Of a stretch of DNA of 64,000 nt, positions 12,227 to 24,200 are shown piece by piece; within the stretch, counting starts at the first letter, position 1, and each line of letters begins with the position of its first letter. The DNA lies in the NCBI RefSeq assembly GCF_016859285.1, contig NC_053414.1, positions 1,226,517 through 1,290,516 on the forward strand, read 5' to 3'. The notes below the pieces were generated by a model that saw only the letters and a program-made list of their open reading frames with translations, was not told the origin of the DNA and searched no databases. This stretch comes from Xiphias gladius. Lineage: Eukaryota; Chordata; Actinopteri; Istiophoriformes; Xiphiidae. A program made the translations under genes and the position numbers.

Positions 12227-15200
12227 CTGTAAGATAAGATCACCATTTTTGAACTGTCTCATCGTTAAATTTACTGTACATCACATCATTACTCATATCA
12301 TCAGAATATCAACATCTGCATTGTACATGCTGTCTCTTGATCACACTTTCAAATAATATGAAAGAAACATTTACGCTTATGCTGATGACATGCGGATTTA
12401 CCTTGCAAAGAAGATGAGGACTCCCACAGAGATCTGCAAGATTCAGCAAGGTGGTCGCTTCAAACTGTGCGCCAGCCAAGCACGTTATCTTTCAGCCCTT
12501 ATTCTACTTTTATCTTGACCTAAAGCCTTCAGTGTTCGAGAGAATAGCATCAAGAAGAAACTCAAACTAAATTCTGATCCTAGATTCTGATAAATAGTTC
12601 AAGACTAAGTTCAATTTCACCAGCATGCCCCCAGAAGAACTTATAATATTAACTAAGTAACCTATGGAGACTCAGAGGTTTTGATCAGGATGTTGGATGA
12701 CATACTTGACACACTGAATTGAGAGTACTATAACTGTTAGAAGGGCATATCACAAAAATATGCTTCCTTAAGAATGATTATTTTTAAGATGTTACCATAA
12801 ACCTTTATGGCGGCACAGTTTCACAGTTAGTGAGATCAGATTTTTGAGTGGTTTTTGAAGGGTTAAAGGGGTAAAAAGGGAACTCAGTCAACTCTTTTGC
12901 AGCATTCTCAGCAACTCAGAGAAAAGGAAGGAAACCTCCTAGTAGTAATCACAATGTCTCTGATCTGATTCAGGAAGGGAAAACAGTGCCCAAATCCATA
13001 ACTGGTGAAAAAAACAGGTTCATTGACATAAGAATGAGAACCTGGTATCCAACCTTCATCCTGCTGAATCTTGGTCTGTTTCTCCTGCAGTTTTCCGGTC
13101 TGCTCCTCCTCCCTCTTTCTGAGCATTTCTCGTTGGAACCGAGCAACGGAGTGCAGCAGCTCATCCCCACCAACCTCTGAGGGAGGGAGGACGATGCTGC
13201 AGTCCAGGAAACGGTTGATGGCTGTCAGCAGGTCCTGGCGGTCGTCAGCCTGGTATGCTGCCTCATGGAAGTGCTAAAGGAGCAGACAGAGGCAGAATTC
13301 ATTATAGAACATTAACCTCATTATGTGGCTTCAAGGCAGTAGAGCATCATTATTTAGTGCCTTTGGTGTTCATATCCAAGAAAATGGCAGAAAGCCTCAA
13401 CTCTGTGGGGATTCACCTTGTCTGACATAAGTGTGGAGATGGAGCGTCCGATCTGGTGGTAGTCGATGTTGATGGTGGGTGGGCCAAGCAGGAGGAAGAG
13501 GAACCTCACAGGGACAGGGACCTCCAGAACAGACTCCAGCAGGACCGCCTCCTGCAGCCGCACAAATGCCATGGAGGGCTGGTCCAGAAAGCCCACACTG
13601 CCTGCAGACACAGCAGAGGGATGCAGTGAACCTCCTGATTAAAGCATAAATGAAGGAGATGATGTGTATGTGACGTGTACATATATGATGCATACCTACG
13701 AGAACAACGGTGGCCTCAGCTCTCTCTGGGATCTTCTCCATCAGCTTCACTTCATGTTTGGATCTGGATTGACAGAGGGATGGGCCTTCTCTCTGGACAA
13801 AGTACAAAATAATGTCATAAATCCTAACAAACTGATAGTTTTATCATACACTGGCATAGCTTCTCCTATCACTGCTATGCTGATGACACCCAGTTGTTTT
13901 TTTCTCATTGCCCCCATCTGACATTGAAGTGTGTCACTACTTGTCTGGCCGACATCTGGGAATGCATGTCAAGGCATCACCTGAAGCTCAACCTGGACAA
14001 GACTGAGCTTGTGTTCTTTCAGGGGAAAGGATACTCACATCAAAACTTTTAGTGTAGTTATGTAGTTATCAGCATCATATTTCAGCAAAAGATACATCAT
14101 AATGTTTAATAATGTTTTCAGCTGACATGCAGTTACAAGCATTACCTGCTGATCCATAATCCTCATTATCTGCACACGGCTGAATCAATAATCAGCAGAA
14201 ATATCCGCATCATCGTAACATGAGTGGGTGTAGCCTGTCGTGTCTTACCAGCCGTTGGCGTATATGCTGTCTGTTTTCAATCAGTTCATCTAGTCGCCCA
14301 AGTCGGCCGTATGTTGTGTTTTTATCCTTACAGCAGACAAACCGTTCTGTTGATTATCAGCTCCACAGGTGTCAAATCTAGCAGTTAGTGGGTGTAAATA
14401 TTTGGTAACAGCTAATCTTTACATAGGAACTAGTTTGTGTGGTTTTAATTTAGTAACCACTTACATTTTAATTATGCTTAGTTTGAGCTGCTACTGCAAA
14501 CAGCTCTAGGTGCTCATCCAGGCTCTCATCATCTCACACCTCAACTACTGCAACTCCTCCTTGCCTGCCCCCAGACCTCTGCAGCTAATCTAGAACGTTG
14601 CTGCCAGTTTGGTGTTTAACCTCCCCACGTTTTTCTACACCAATCTTCTCTTGCATTCAATACACTGGGTTGCTGCTGCAGCTTCAACCACTTCAAAACT
14701 CTGTTGGTGGTCTACAGGGAAGTGAAAGGCACTGCTCCTTCCCATCTCGCCATGGTCAGGCAATACACCCTCCTCTGCCTCTGGATAATTAGTCACCCCG
14801 TCACTGATAGGACCCTCTTCTCTGTTCTGGTCCCACAGTAGTGGAATGAACTCAACATTGAAGTCGGGACAGCAGAATAAAAAAAACCCTGAGTACTGCA
14901 TCATAGCTCTTTGAACACACTTTTAGTTGTTTGTTTGGGAGGGATTCATTTACAGGTCTCGATTTATAGCTTTTATTCCTGTGGGCTTTGATGCGCTTAT
15001 TGTCATCACTTAACGTATAGTCATTTTGACAAAAAGTTTTTATGTAATATAGAGAATCCCATCGCTGGACACCCTCCCTCAGATGTCCACAGCAGGAAAA
15101 CAGGTGTTTTCTTTCCTGCTTTATCGGCTTATTTTCCTTCCACTGACACTTAAGATTACTAAAGTCAAACTTTGAATCTTCAGCAGGTGACAACAAACAG

Positions 15201-18200
15201 ACAGAAAGTAGACAGGTGTGGTTTTACCTTGTTCTTCTCTGTGTCAGCTTCTCTGTGATTGGTCAGGTTGTTGGAGGGTTCTGATTGGCCATTGCTTCTG
15301 TCCATCAGGGCAGCCATGTTGGCTGCAGAGATGTTCCTGCTGAACAAGCTGTGATCTTTCTCATCGCTGGGATGACTGATGAAACGCACAGAGAGAGATA
15401 TATATTTATGAAAAAAATGGCTCTGTTCTCTTTCTGAGCAGCAGTGGGTGGATGAGTGACTGGACAGAAAGATGAATGAATGGATAAATGATTGGACAGA
15501 CAAATGTAGTTTGGACACGAACCTGTGTCGGAGCAGCAGAGCTCTCAGGACATTGGCTCTATCTTCAGCTTTAATCTGATCCGAGATCACCATTTGCTCC
15601 ACCACCTGCTGGGCGATCCCCGGCAGAGTACTCTGCTTCAGATCCAGGAGCACCGCCCCTGAAAGCACAACAACATGATGTCACACGCCGACATCGTCAT
15701 CACTCCCAGGCTGGTTGTTGGTCACCTGCAGTTTAAAGGTGTGTTCAGATAGGAAGTGAAGCAGGTTTTCGCTGAGCGTCATTCACATGAGTTTGACAGG
15801 TGGACCATTTGTACTAATTTTCTACAAACGGCCAGGTACCAACTGTAAGCTAGCAGCTGTAAGCTAGCAAGAAATGGACTGTGTGTGTTAGTGTTTCTGT
15901 TTGTGTGTGAGCTCAGCCTCTGGGCTCTGAACTCAGCAGAAACTCCATGTCTTCCTGTTGTTTCCCTCCAGTCTCTCTCCTTTTTCCTAATAAGGAAATA
16001 AGAGGCGCAGATTTTTCATTTGAGTTGAAACATTTTTAACTTGTGCAGACACGTGTCTGCATCAACTTGACGTGGCCCGGGCTACACACAGTAAGGTTTA
16101 GGGTAATGTTAAAGTGACCTCGCACATTACTTTTTGCACATTTGCATTTGTACGTTTTTCTGTTCACTTACTGTTTATTTCATATTATTACTATTTTATA
16201 GTAGTTTTTACATTTTCTACTTATCTACTTCCTCTTTCCTAACTACAAGTTGTGTAATCGTGACAAATCAATTTCCCCCAGCGGGGATAAATAAAGTTTT
16301 TATGATTCTGATTCTGATTAAATCATCTGGTCTCTTCAAACCAATTGCTGTGTCCTCAGAAGGTTTATACTGCGCCTGTGGTTTGGTCTAAACCAGACGC
16401 TGTGTCCTCTATAAATCACGCCAATGCAACTGAAGGTCACTGTATCTGAGGTTTAACTTAGACCGGCCACACACTTGGTTTAACTGAGGTTTAAAAAAGA
16501 TTTCAGTTCATTTTATTCTGGTACTTCTTAATTTAAATGTAATTTTGTAACAGGTGTCATACAAACTCCTGAAGGTCTTGGTTTTGCTAAACCTGTTTAA
16601 AACCACAGCTAAACTTGTCTGAGGCTTAGTGTCACAGCTACAGCCTGATAAGTTCAGCTCTATCAAACTGTGTTCATTTAGCCTACATGGTGACAAAACA
16701 GTCGTCAATATTAATATTGAAATATGATAATGTGCAGCGTCAGGATTCATCCAGTGGATGGCAGCAGAGAGCCTCCTCCTCACCATGGGAGACGGTTTTT
16801 CGGAGCTCCAGCAGGGAGCGGAAGGAGAGGGAGGCGATGTGAGGTCTCCCCCAGCGCTCTGTCTCCTCGTCCACCTCCTCCTCAAACTTGATCCATCGAG
16901 CAGTCTCCCTCCACTGCAGCTCCTGGTTCCGGTCGATCACCAGCTCGTTCAGCTCCACAAACACCTGAACACACAGAAAAACTCGTCTTTGTCACTAAGG
17001 AGGACGCTGCACTGACCTATTGCCCAGAGATTTACCCGGATATTTACCTCCACCACCACATGCCTAACCCCAACCCTGACCCTAATTTAGCCCACCTGCA
17101 AACAGTTTTTTTTTTCTGGCATTTTCCGTCTTCATTTTTACAGCGATAGTGGGGATGGACAGGAAAGCCAATGGAGAGGGGGGGGGTGGGCTGGATTCGG
17201 ACCCAGGCCGCTGCGGTTAGGAATCAGCCTTAATGGTACGCGGTTAACCAGGTGAGCCACCGGTGTGCCCCACAAACAAGTTTTAACCATAAGATGTAAT
17301 GGTTCACTTTTGGAGCCCTGCTTTTTCTCAATATGGGAGGTCTGCCCCGTTAATGTCAGAGTAGAGTTATACGTCCCACCAGTGTGACAACACACATACG
17401 TTTGTTTCCTGTGAGGACATTACATGGATGTACATTCATTCCCAGAAGACTTATCCCATCCCTAAACACAACTCTGGCCTCAACCAAACATGCTTAAAAC
17501 CAACTCTGAACCTTCTGAGGACAAATCAAGCTTCATCTGTGCAAAAAGGCCAAATCAGATCAAATCAGGCAAAATGTAACCAACTAAAGCTAAACAAGTT
17601 TCCAGGCTAAGGTTTGGTTCTAGCTGAGAAAGCAATCTGACCACTGTAGGTGATTAAATTTCCATTTTTTTCTGAGCAGATTTTTCATCCATTTTGAAGC
17701 TTGAAAGCTGAATCTACAGTTTCATCACAACTGAGCAAACTCCATCTGCTGATCTTCATCAGCAGATGGAGTTTTGAACAGCAACTTACGGATCTTGTGG
17801 TTCAAATAAATGTGCTGTTTCCAAGGTTAACTTATAGACCTTGGTTTGGTCCAGCTTAAAGCAAGTTAAACAAAAATAGGCCGAGTCATCTGAATAAAGA
17901 TAAATTGGAGGAAAACAAGTTAAAACACAAAAAATTCGATAAAAGTCAAAAAGGCAAAATCGGATGAAATCAGGTTAAACTCAACCAATTCAAATTAAAC
18001 AACATTTCAGATTAAATCCAGGTCATAACCAAGCAATATGTTTCTACTTTTGCATACTGAACCAGACTAAACCAAACAGGGATAAACTAGTTTGAAACAT
18101 TTTTTAAAAGGGTCCACTTACTTGTTTTTCCTGAGCTTTCGGCCGCATCTTGTGGCTTTCATCAGTGTATATATGGTTGGATGAAGAGATGGGGCTAAAA

Positions 18201-21200
18201 GCTCCTAAACACCAAGTTAGTGAATTATCTGATAAGATTTTTTTGTTAAACTGTTGTTTTAACCTACAAGTTTAAAGATAAACCAAACAAAACCAGGTCA
18301 ATATCGCTGTGATTAAACAGGACCACACCTGACTAAAGTGGCCAAAATATATCTAAACCAGACTGAATCAGGATAAATTGAACTAAATAAATTAATCCAA
18401 AGTAAACCAAACTCCTCCACGTCTGGTGGAAAATGGATTTTGTCATAAACCGGGATAAACCGGTTTATCCCGATCAAACTGGAGTAAACCAGGCTAAACG
18501 TGGAAAACAAGATAAACCAAAGTTTAACTAATGTAAGCCAGACTGACTCAAACTGACCAAGACTAACCCGGGATAAATGAGCCTGTACCTTGCTTCGTCG
18601 ACTCTTCAGGTCCAAACCGACCATCCTGAAGACGAGAGGACACTGAACCAACAGAGACTGAAGTCAGATTTTACCTCCCTCTACCTGGCTCTGTTCAACT
18701 TCACCTGTGTGACTCTACCTGTGTGGCGCTTTCTCTCTTTCTCTGATTAAGACAGAGTCCAGTTTGTCACCCGTTCACAATACCACCTGGATTAACCTGC
18801 TCAGAGTCCCGGCTCGTCTTTTGTCCCTCCTGTCAGCCTCATTTGGACTCCCAACATTTCTATAAATGCTTTTGTTCTCTGTCTTCTCCAGGTGTTTCAG
18901 ATGGATATCAGCATCCTCTCCGTGTGTCCAGTACAGAAGCAGGTACAGGACGTGGTTAGCCTAGCTTAGCATAAAGACTGGAAGCTGGTGGAAACTGTTA
19001 GCCTAGCTTCATCAAGGGAGGAGCAGAATAAGAAATAATATCAAGTAAAAGTGAAAGCAATTGAAATGTCAGTTTAAGAACCAGGAGTAGTTGAAGTGTG
19101 TGCACTATTGAATTAAAGCCCATTAAATTTGTAAACTCGTCTTTTTGTCACTGTTTCAGTCATCCGTCCAGAACTGAGCATTTCTCCCCAAAAGCTGAGC
19201 TTTTACAAAACTGTTTCTAGAGTGTGTAAACATTAAAGTGTCTCAGTGTCTCAGTGTGTAAACATTAAAGCGTCTCAGTGTCTCATCGTGTAAACATTAA
19301 AGCGTCTTAGTGTGTAAACATTAAAGCGTCTTAGTGTGTAAACATTAAAGCGTCTTAGTGTGTAAACATTAAAGCGTCTCAGTGTCTCATCGTGTAAACA
19401 TTAAAGCGTCTTAGTGTGTAAACATTAAAGCGTCTCAGTGTCTCATCGTGTAAACATTAAAGTGTCTCAGTGTGTAGATGTTAAAGCGCAGGTCAGTGTT
19501 TCAGTTGTTCGGGGAAAACTAAACTAAAACTAAACTAAACTGAGACTTTACTAAACGAAGCTGTAGCGGCTCAGTGAGGGTCGGAGCTGTGTGACAGGGA
19601 AGTGAAGAAGACGACCTGTAGTCCTCTAACTGTCTCTGTGATCCATCAGTTTAAATGTGGAGATATCTGATCACAGCAGAGCAGCTGTCAGGACTCTGAT
19701 GGTAAGATACAGATGTTATTAATCTGTTTTGTTGTTAATATAAAAGGAGATTTACCTGTTTTCATGTTGTTCAGGTGTTTGACTGGAGAGACTCAACTAA
19801 AACCACCTGGAGACTATGTCAGAGTGGACACTGATCGGTTCCACATGAAGACAGAGTTTTAATGTGCAGACGGCTTCATGTGGTGTGAGTTGAAATCAGT
19901 TGAGGTGTCACTTTGTTTACCGTGACTTATAATAATAAAGCTTTTTAATAAACTACCCCCCCGACCTCGTGAGGTGTCCGGTCTGGTTGGAGGTGCTGGA
20001 GGTGTTGGAGCTGGGACTGTGTCCGGCTGCTGATCTGATCTTTGCTGACGTGGACAATTGGCCCTTTAGAGCTCCGCCTCACCAGGTGACGGCGCACTGC
20101 CGGAACGTCGTCCAATCGGTGACCTGAGGGGAGGGGCATATATGTGGGGGCGGGGTCAGAGTTAAGGGGTCAGAGGTTAAAATCTGACTCTTCTTCTTTC
20201 TTCAAACTTTCCTTCTCTTCCTTCGTTCTCTCCTTCCTCTCCTCCTTTGTTCTCTCCTTCCTCTCTTGTATCCTTCTCTCAGTCCTCTCTTCCTTTGTTC
20301 TCTCCTTCCTATTTTCCTCCGTTCTCTCCTTCCTCTCTTCCTCCGTTCTCTCCTTCCTCTCCTCCTTCTTTCTCACCTTCCTCTCTTCCTTTGTTCTCTC
20401 CTTCCGCTCTTTCCTCATTCTCTCCTTCCTCTCTTCCTCTGTTCTCTCCTTCCTCTCTTCCTTCATTCTCTCCTTCCTCTCTTGTTTCATTCTCTCCTTC
20501 CTCTCCTCCTTCGTTCTCTCCTTCCTCTCTTGTATCCTTCTCTCAGTCCTCTCTTCCTTTGTTCTCTCCTTCCTATTTTCCTCCGTTCTCTCCTTCCTCT
20601 CTTCCTCCGTTCTCTCCTTCCTCTCCTCCTTCTTTCTCACCTTCCTCTCTTCCTTTGTTCTCTCCTTCCGCTCTTTCCTCATTCTCTCCTTCCTCTCTTC
20701 CTCCGTTCTCTCCTTCCTCTCCTCCTTCGTTCTCTCCTTCCTCTCTTGTTTCATTCTCTCCTTCCTCTCTTCCTTCATTCTCTCCTTCCTCTCTTCCTTC
20801 GTTGTCTCCTTCATCTCTTTCCTCATTCTCTCCTTCCTCTCTTCCTCCGTTCTCTCCTTCCTCTCCTCCTTCGTTCTCTCCTTCCTCTATTGTTTCATTC
20901 TCTCCTTCCTCTCTTCCTTCATTCTCTCCTTCCTCTCTTCCTTCGTTGTCTCCTTCCTTCGTTCTCTCCTTCCTCTCTTGTTTCATTCTCCTTCCTCTCT
21001 TCCTTCCTCTCTCCTTCCCTCTCTCCTTCCTCTCTTGTTTCCTTCTCTCCTTCCTCTCTTCCTTCATTCTCTCCTTCCTCTCTTCCTCCTCTTCCTCCGT
21101 TCTCTCCTTCCTCTCCTCCTTCGTTCTCTCGTTCCTCTCTTGTTTCCTTCTCTCCTTCCTCTCTTCCTTTGTTCTCTCCTTCCTTTCTTGTTTCATTCTC

Positions 21201-24200
21201 TCCTTCCTCTCTTCCTTTGTTCTCTCCTTCCGCTCTTCCTCCGTTCTCTCCTTCCTCTCTCCTCCTTCGTTCTCTCCTTCCTCTCCTTCCTCTCTTCCTT
21301 CATTCTCTCCTTCCTCTCTCCTTCCTCTCTTCCTTCATTCTCTCCTTCCTCTCTTCCTTCGTTGTCTCCTTCATCTCTTTCCTCATTCTCTCCTTCCTCT
21401 CTTGTTTCATTCTCTCCTTCCTCTCTTCCTCCGTTCTCTCCTTCCTCTCCTCCTTCGTTCTCTCCTTCCTCTCTTGTTTCATTCTCTCCTTCCTCTCTTC
21501 CTCCGTTCTCTCCTTCCTCTCTTCCTTCATTCTCTCCTTCCTCTGTTCCTTCGTTGTCTCCTTCATCTCTTTCCTCATTCTCTCCTTCCTCTCTTGTTTC
21601 ATTCTCTCCTTCCTCTCTTCCTCCGTTCTCTCCTTCCTCTCCTCCTTCGTTCTCTCCTTCCTCTCTTGTTTCATTCTCTCCTTCCTCTCTTCCTTCGTTC
21701 TCTCCTTCCTCTCTTCCTTCGTTGTCTCCTTCATCTCTTTCCTCATTCTCTCCTTCCTCTCTTCCTCATTCTCTCCTTCCTCTCCTCCTTCGTTCTCTCC
21801 TTCCTCTCTTGTTTCATTCTCTCCTTCCTCTCTTCCTTCATTCTCTCCTTCCTTCGTTCTCTCCTTCCTCTCTTTCCTCATTCTCTCCTTCCTCTCTTCC
21901 TCCGTTCTCTCCTTCCTCTCCTCCTTCATTCTCTCCTTCCTCTCTTGTTTCATTCTCTCCTTCCTCTCTTCCTTCGTTCTCTCCTTCCTTCGTTCTCTCC
22001 TTCCTCTCTTTCCTCATTCTCTCCTTCCTCTCTTCCTCCGTTCTCTCCTTCCTCTCTTCCTTTGTTCTCTCCTTCCTCTCTTTCCTCATTCTCTCCTTCC
22101 TCTCTCCTTCCTCTCTTCCTCCGTTCTCTCCTTCCTCTCTTGTTTCCTTCTCTCCTTCCTCTCTTCCTTCATTCTCTCCTTCCTCTCTTTCTTCATTCTC
22201 TCCTTCCTCTCTTTCCTCATTCTCTCCTTCCTCTCTTGTTTCATTCTCTCCTTCCTCTCTTCCTCCTTCTCTCCTTCCTCTCTTCCTTCGTTCTCTCTTT
22301 CCTCATTCTCTCCTTCCTCTCTTCCTTCGTTGTCTCCTTCATCTCTTTCCTCATTCTCTCCTTCCTCTCTTGTTTCATTCTCTCCTTCCTCTCTTCCTCC
22401 GTTCTCTCCTTCCTCTCCTCCTTCGTTCTCTCCTTCCTCTCTTGTTTCATTCTCTCCTTCCTCTCTTCCTTCATTCTCTCCTTCCTCTCTTCCTTCGTTG
22501 TCTCCTTCATCTCTTTCCTCATTCTCTCTCCTTCCTCTCTTCCTCCGTTCTCTCCTTCCTCTCCTCCTTCGTTCTCTCCTTCCTCTCTTGTTTCATTCTC
22601 TCCTTCCTCTCTTCCTTCGTTCTCTCCTTCCTTCGTTCTCTCCTTCCTCTCTTTCCTCTCTTCCTTTCTCTCATCCTCTCCTCCTTCCTCTTCCTTCCTC
22701 TCTTCATTCTCTCCTTCCTCTCCTCCTTCGTTCTCTCCTTCCTCTCTTGTTTCATTCTCTCCTTCCTCTCTTCCTTCGTTGTCTCCTTCATCTCTTTCCT
22801 CATTCTCTCCTTCCTCTCTTGTTTCATTCTCTCCTTCCTCTCTTCCTCCGTTCTCTCCTTCCTCTCTTCCTTCGTTCTCTCTCCTTCCTCTCTTGTTTCA
22901 TTCTCTCCTTCCTCTCTTCCTTCGTTCTCTCCTTCCTCTCTTCCTTCGTTGTCTCCTTCATCTCTTTCCTCATTCTCTCCTCTCCTTCCTCTCTTCCTCC
23001 GTTCTCTCCTTCCTCTCTTCTTTCCTTTCTCACCTTTACTCTCTCTCTGGTCTCATGGGAACTTTCTGGAGTCTAACTTTGTTTCAGGCTCGACTGAACT
23101 TAAGTGAAGAATCAGTAAGATGAGATGTGACCTCTGAATTAGCCAATCAGCTTAAACACACACACACACACACACACACACGCGCGCCCGCGCTCACATA
23201 CACAGGTGTGTTTGCAGCCTGCAGCGGTCGGCAGGTGAGAAGTGTTTCAGGTTGCTGTAAAGAGTGAAGAGAAAAGGAGATTTTCTGTGAAGCAGGATGT
23301 TTTCACATCATTTCTTATTTTCCTGGAAAGCATCAACGCAAACAGCCAATCGCATTCCAGCATTGAGGGTCGGCTGATCGGCGCCCACTACCTGTGGTCG
23401 GTGTGAAAGGGACTGCAGCCGAACTGGATACCATGATCCTGTTTATGTTTGGCAGGATTTGTCACCTTGAGATTAACCCCTTCTCTTGTTTAAAGAAACC
23501 AGGACGTCCCCCGACCTCACGCGTCTCCCCCACTTCTGAAAACAAACCCACCCCCCCGGTGTAAGACGCAGCGAGAGCAGAGTCAGAGCCAGATGGTCTG
23601 ACCTCCATCCGTCTTCACGGTTGGTTACTGATGACGCGATTAGTGAATGTTTGAATATGAGTCCGAATACTCTGCCTGACTGGTTGATCTGATTTAATCC
23701 TGTACTGCTGTTTTCATGTTTTTGGAATATGTTCTGTTTAAAATTCTTATTGGAACAGAAGGAGTGTAAAACAGGATCAACTACTGATTTCAGATCCGTT
23801 GACAGTTTTGTCCTGGTGCCACCTTCGTCCTGTGTTCTTTGCCTTCCATGAAGTATAACGCAGGTGTTTTTCTATGTTTCTTCTCGTCGTCAGATCTCAC
23901 CTTCAGACTCAAACCCACCGTTTTTATCAAACAAACAGGAGGAAACGGTGCGTTGATGGGGACTATTTTCAGCGGCGGATTAGATAAAGTCAAAGTCAAC
24001 TTTATTGTCAATTCTGCCAAATGTACAGGACATATGGAGGATGAAATGCCGCCTCTCCCCGACCCTGGCGCAGGCATGTACAAGTACTACACAAAACAAC
24101 ATGTGGTTTAAAAATACTAGGATACAACAATACTAAAAGTAGACTAAGAATTTAAATATTTATTACAGTATGTATTATATTGTATCTTAGAATGAACACC

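Noticed and set aside
20144..23123. Three overlapping plus-strand open frames of 936-987 codons and Glu/Arg/Lys-rich frames opposite
   Set aside because: They are translations of a C/T-only 24-bp tandem repeat, are open in all three frames at once, and have no domains.
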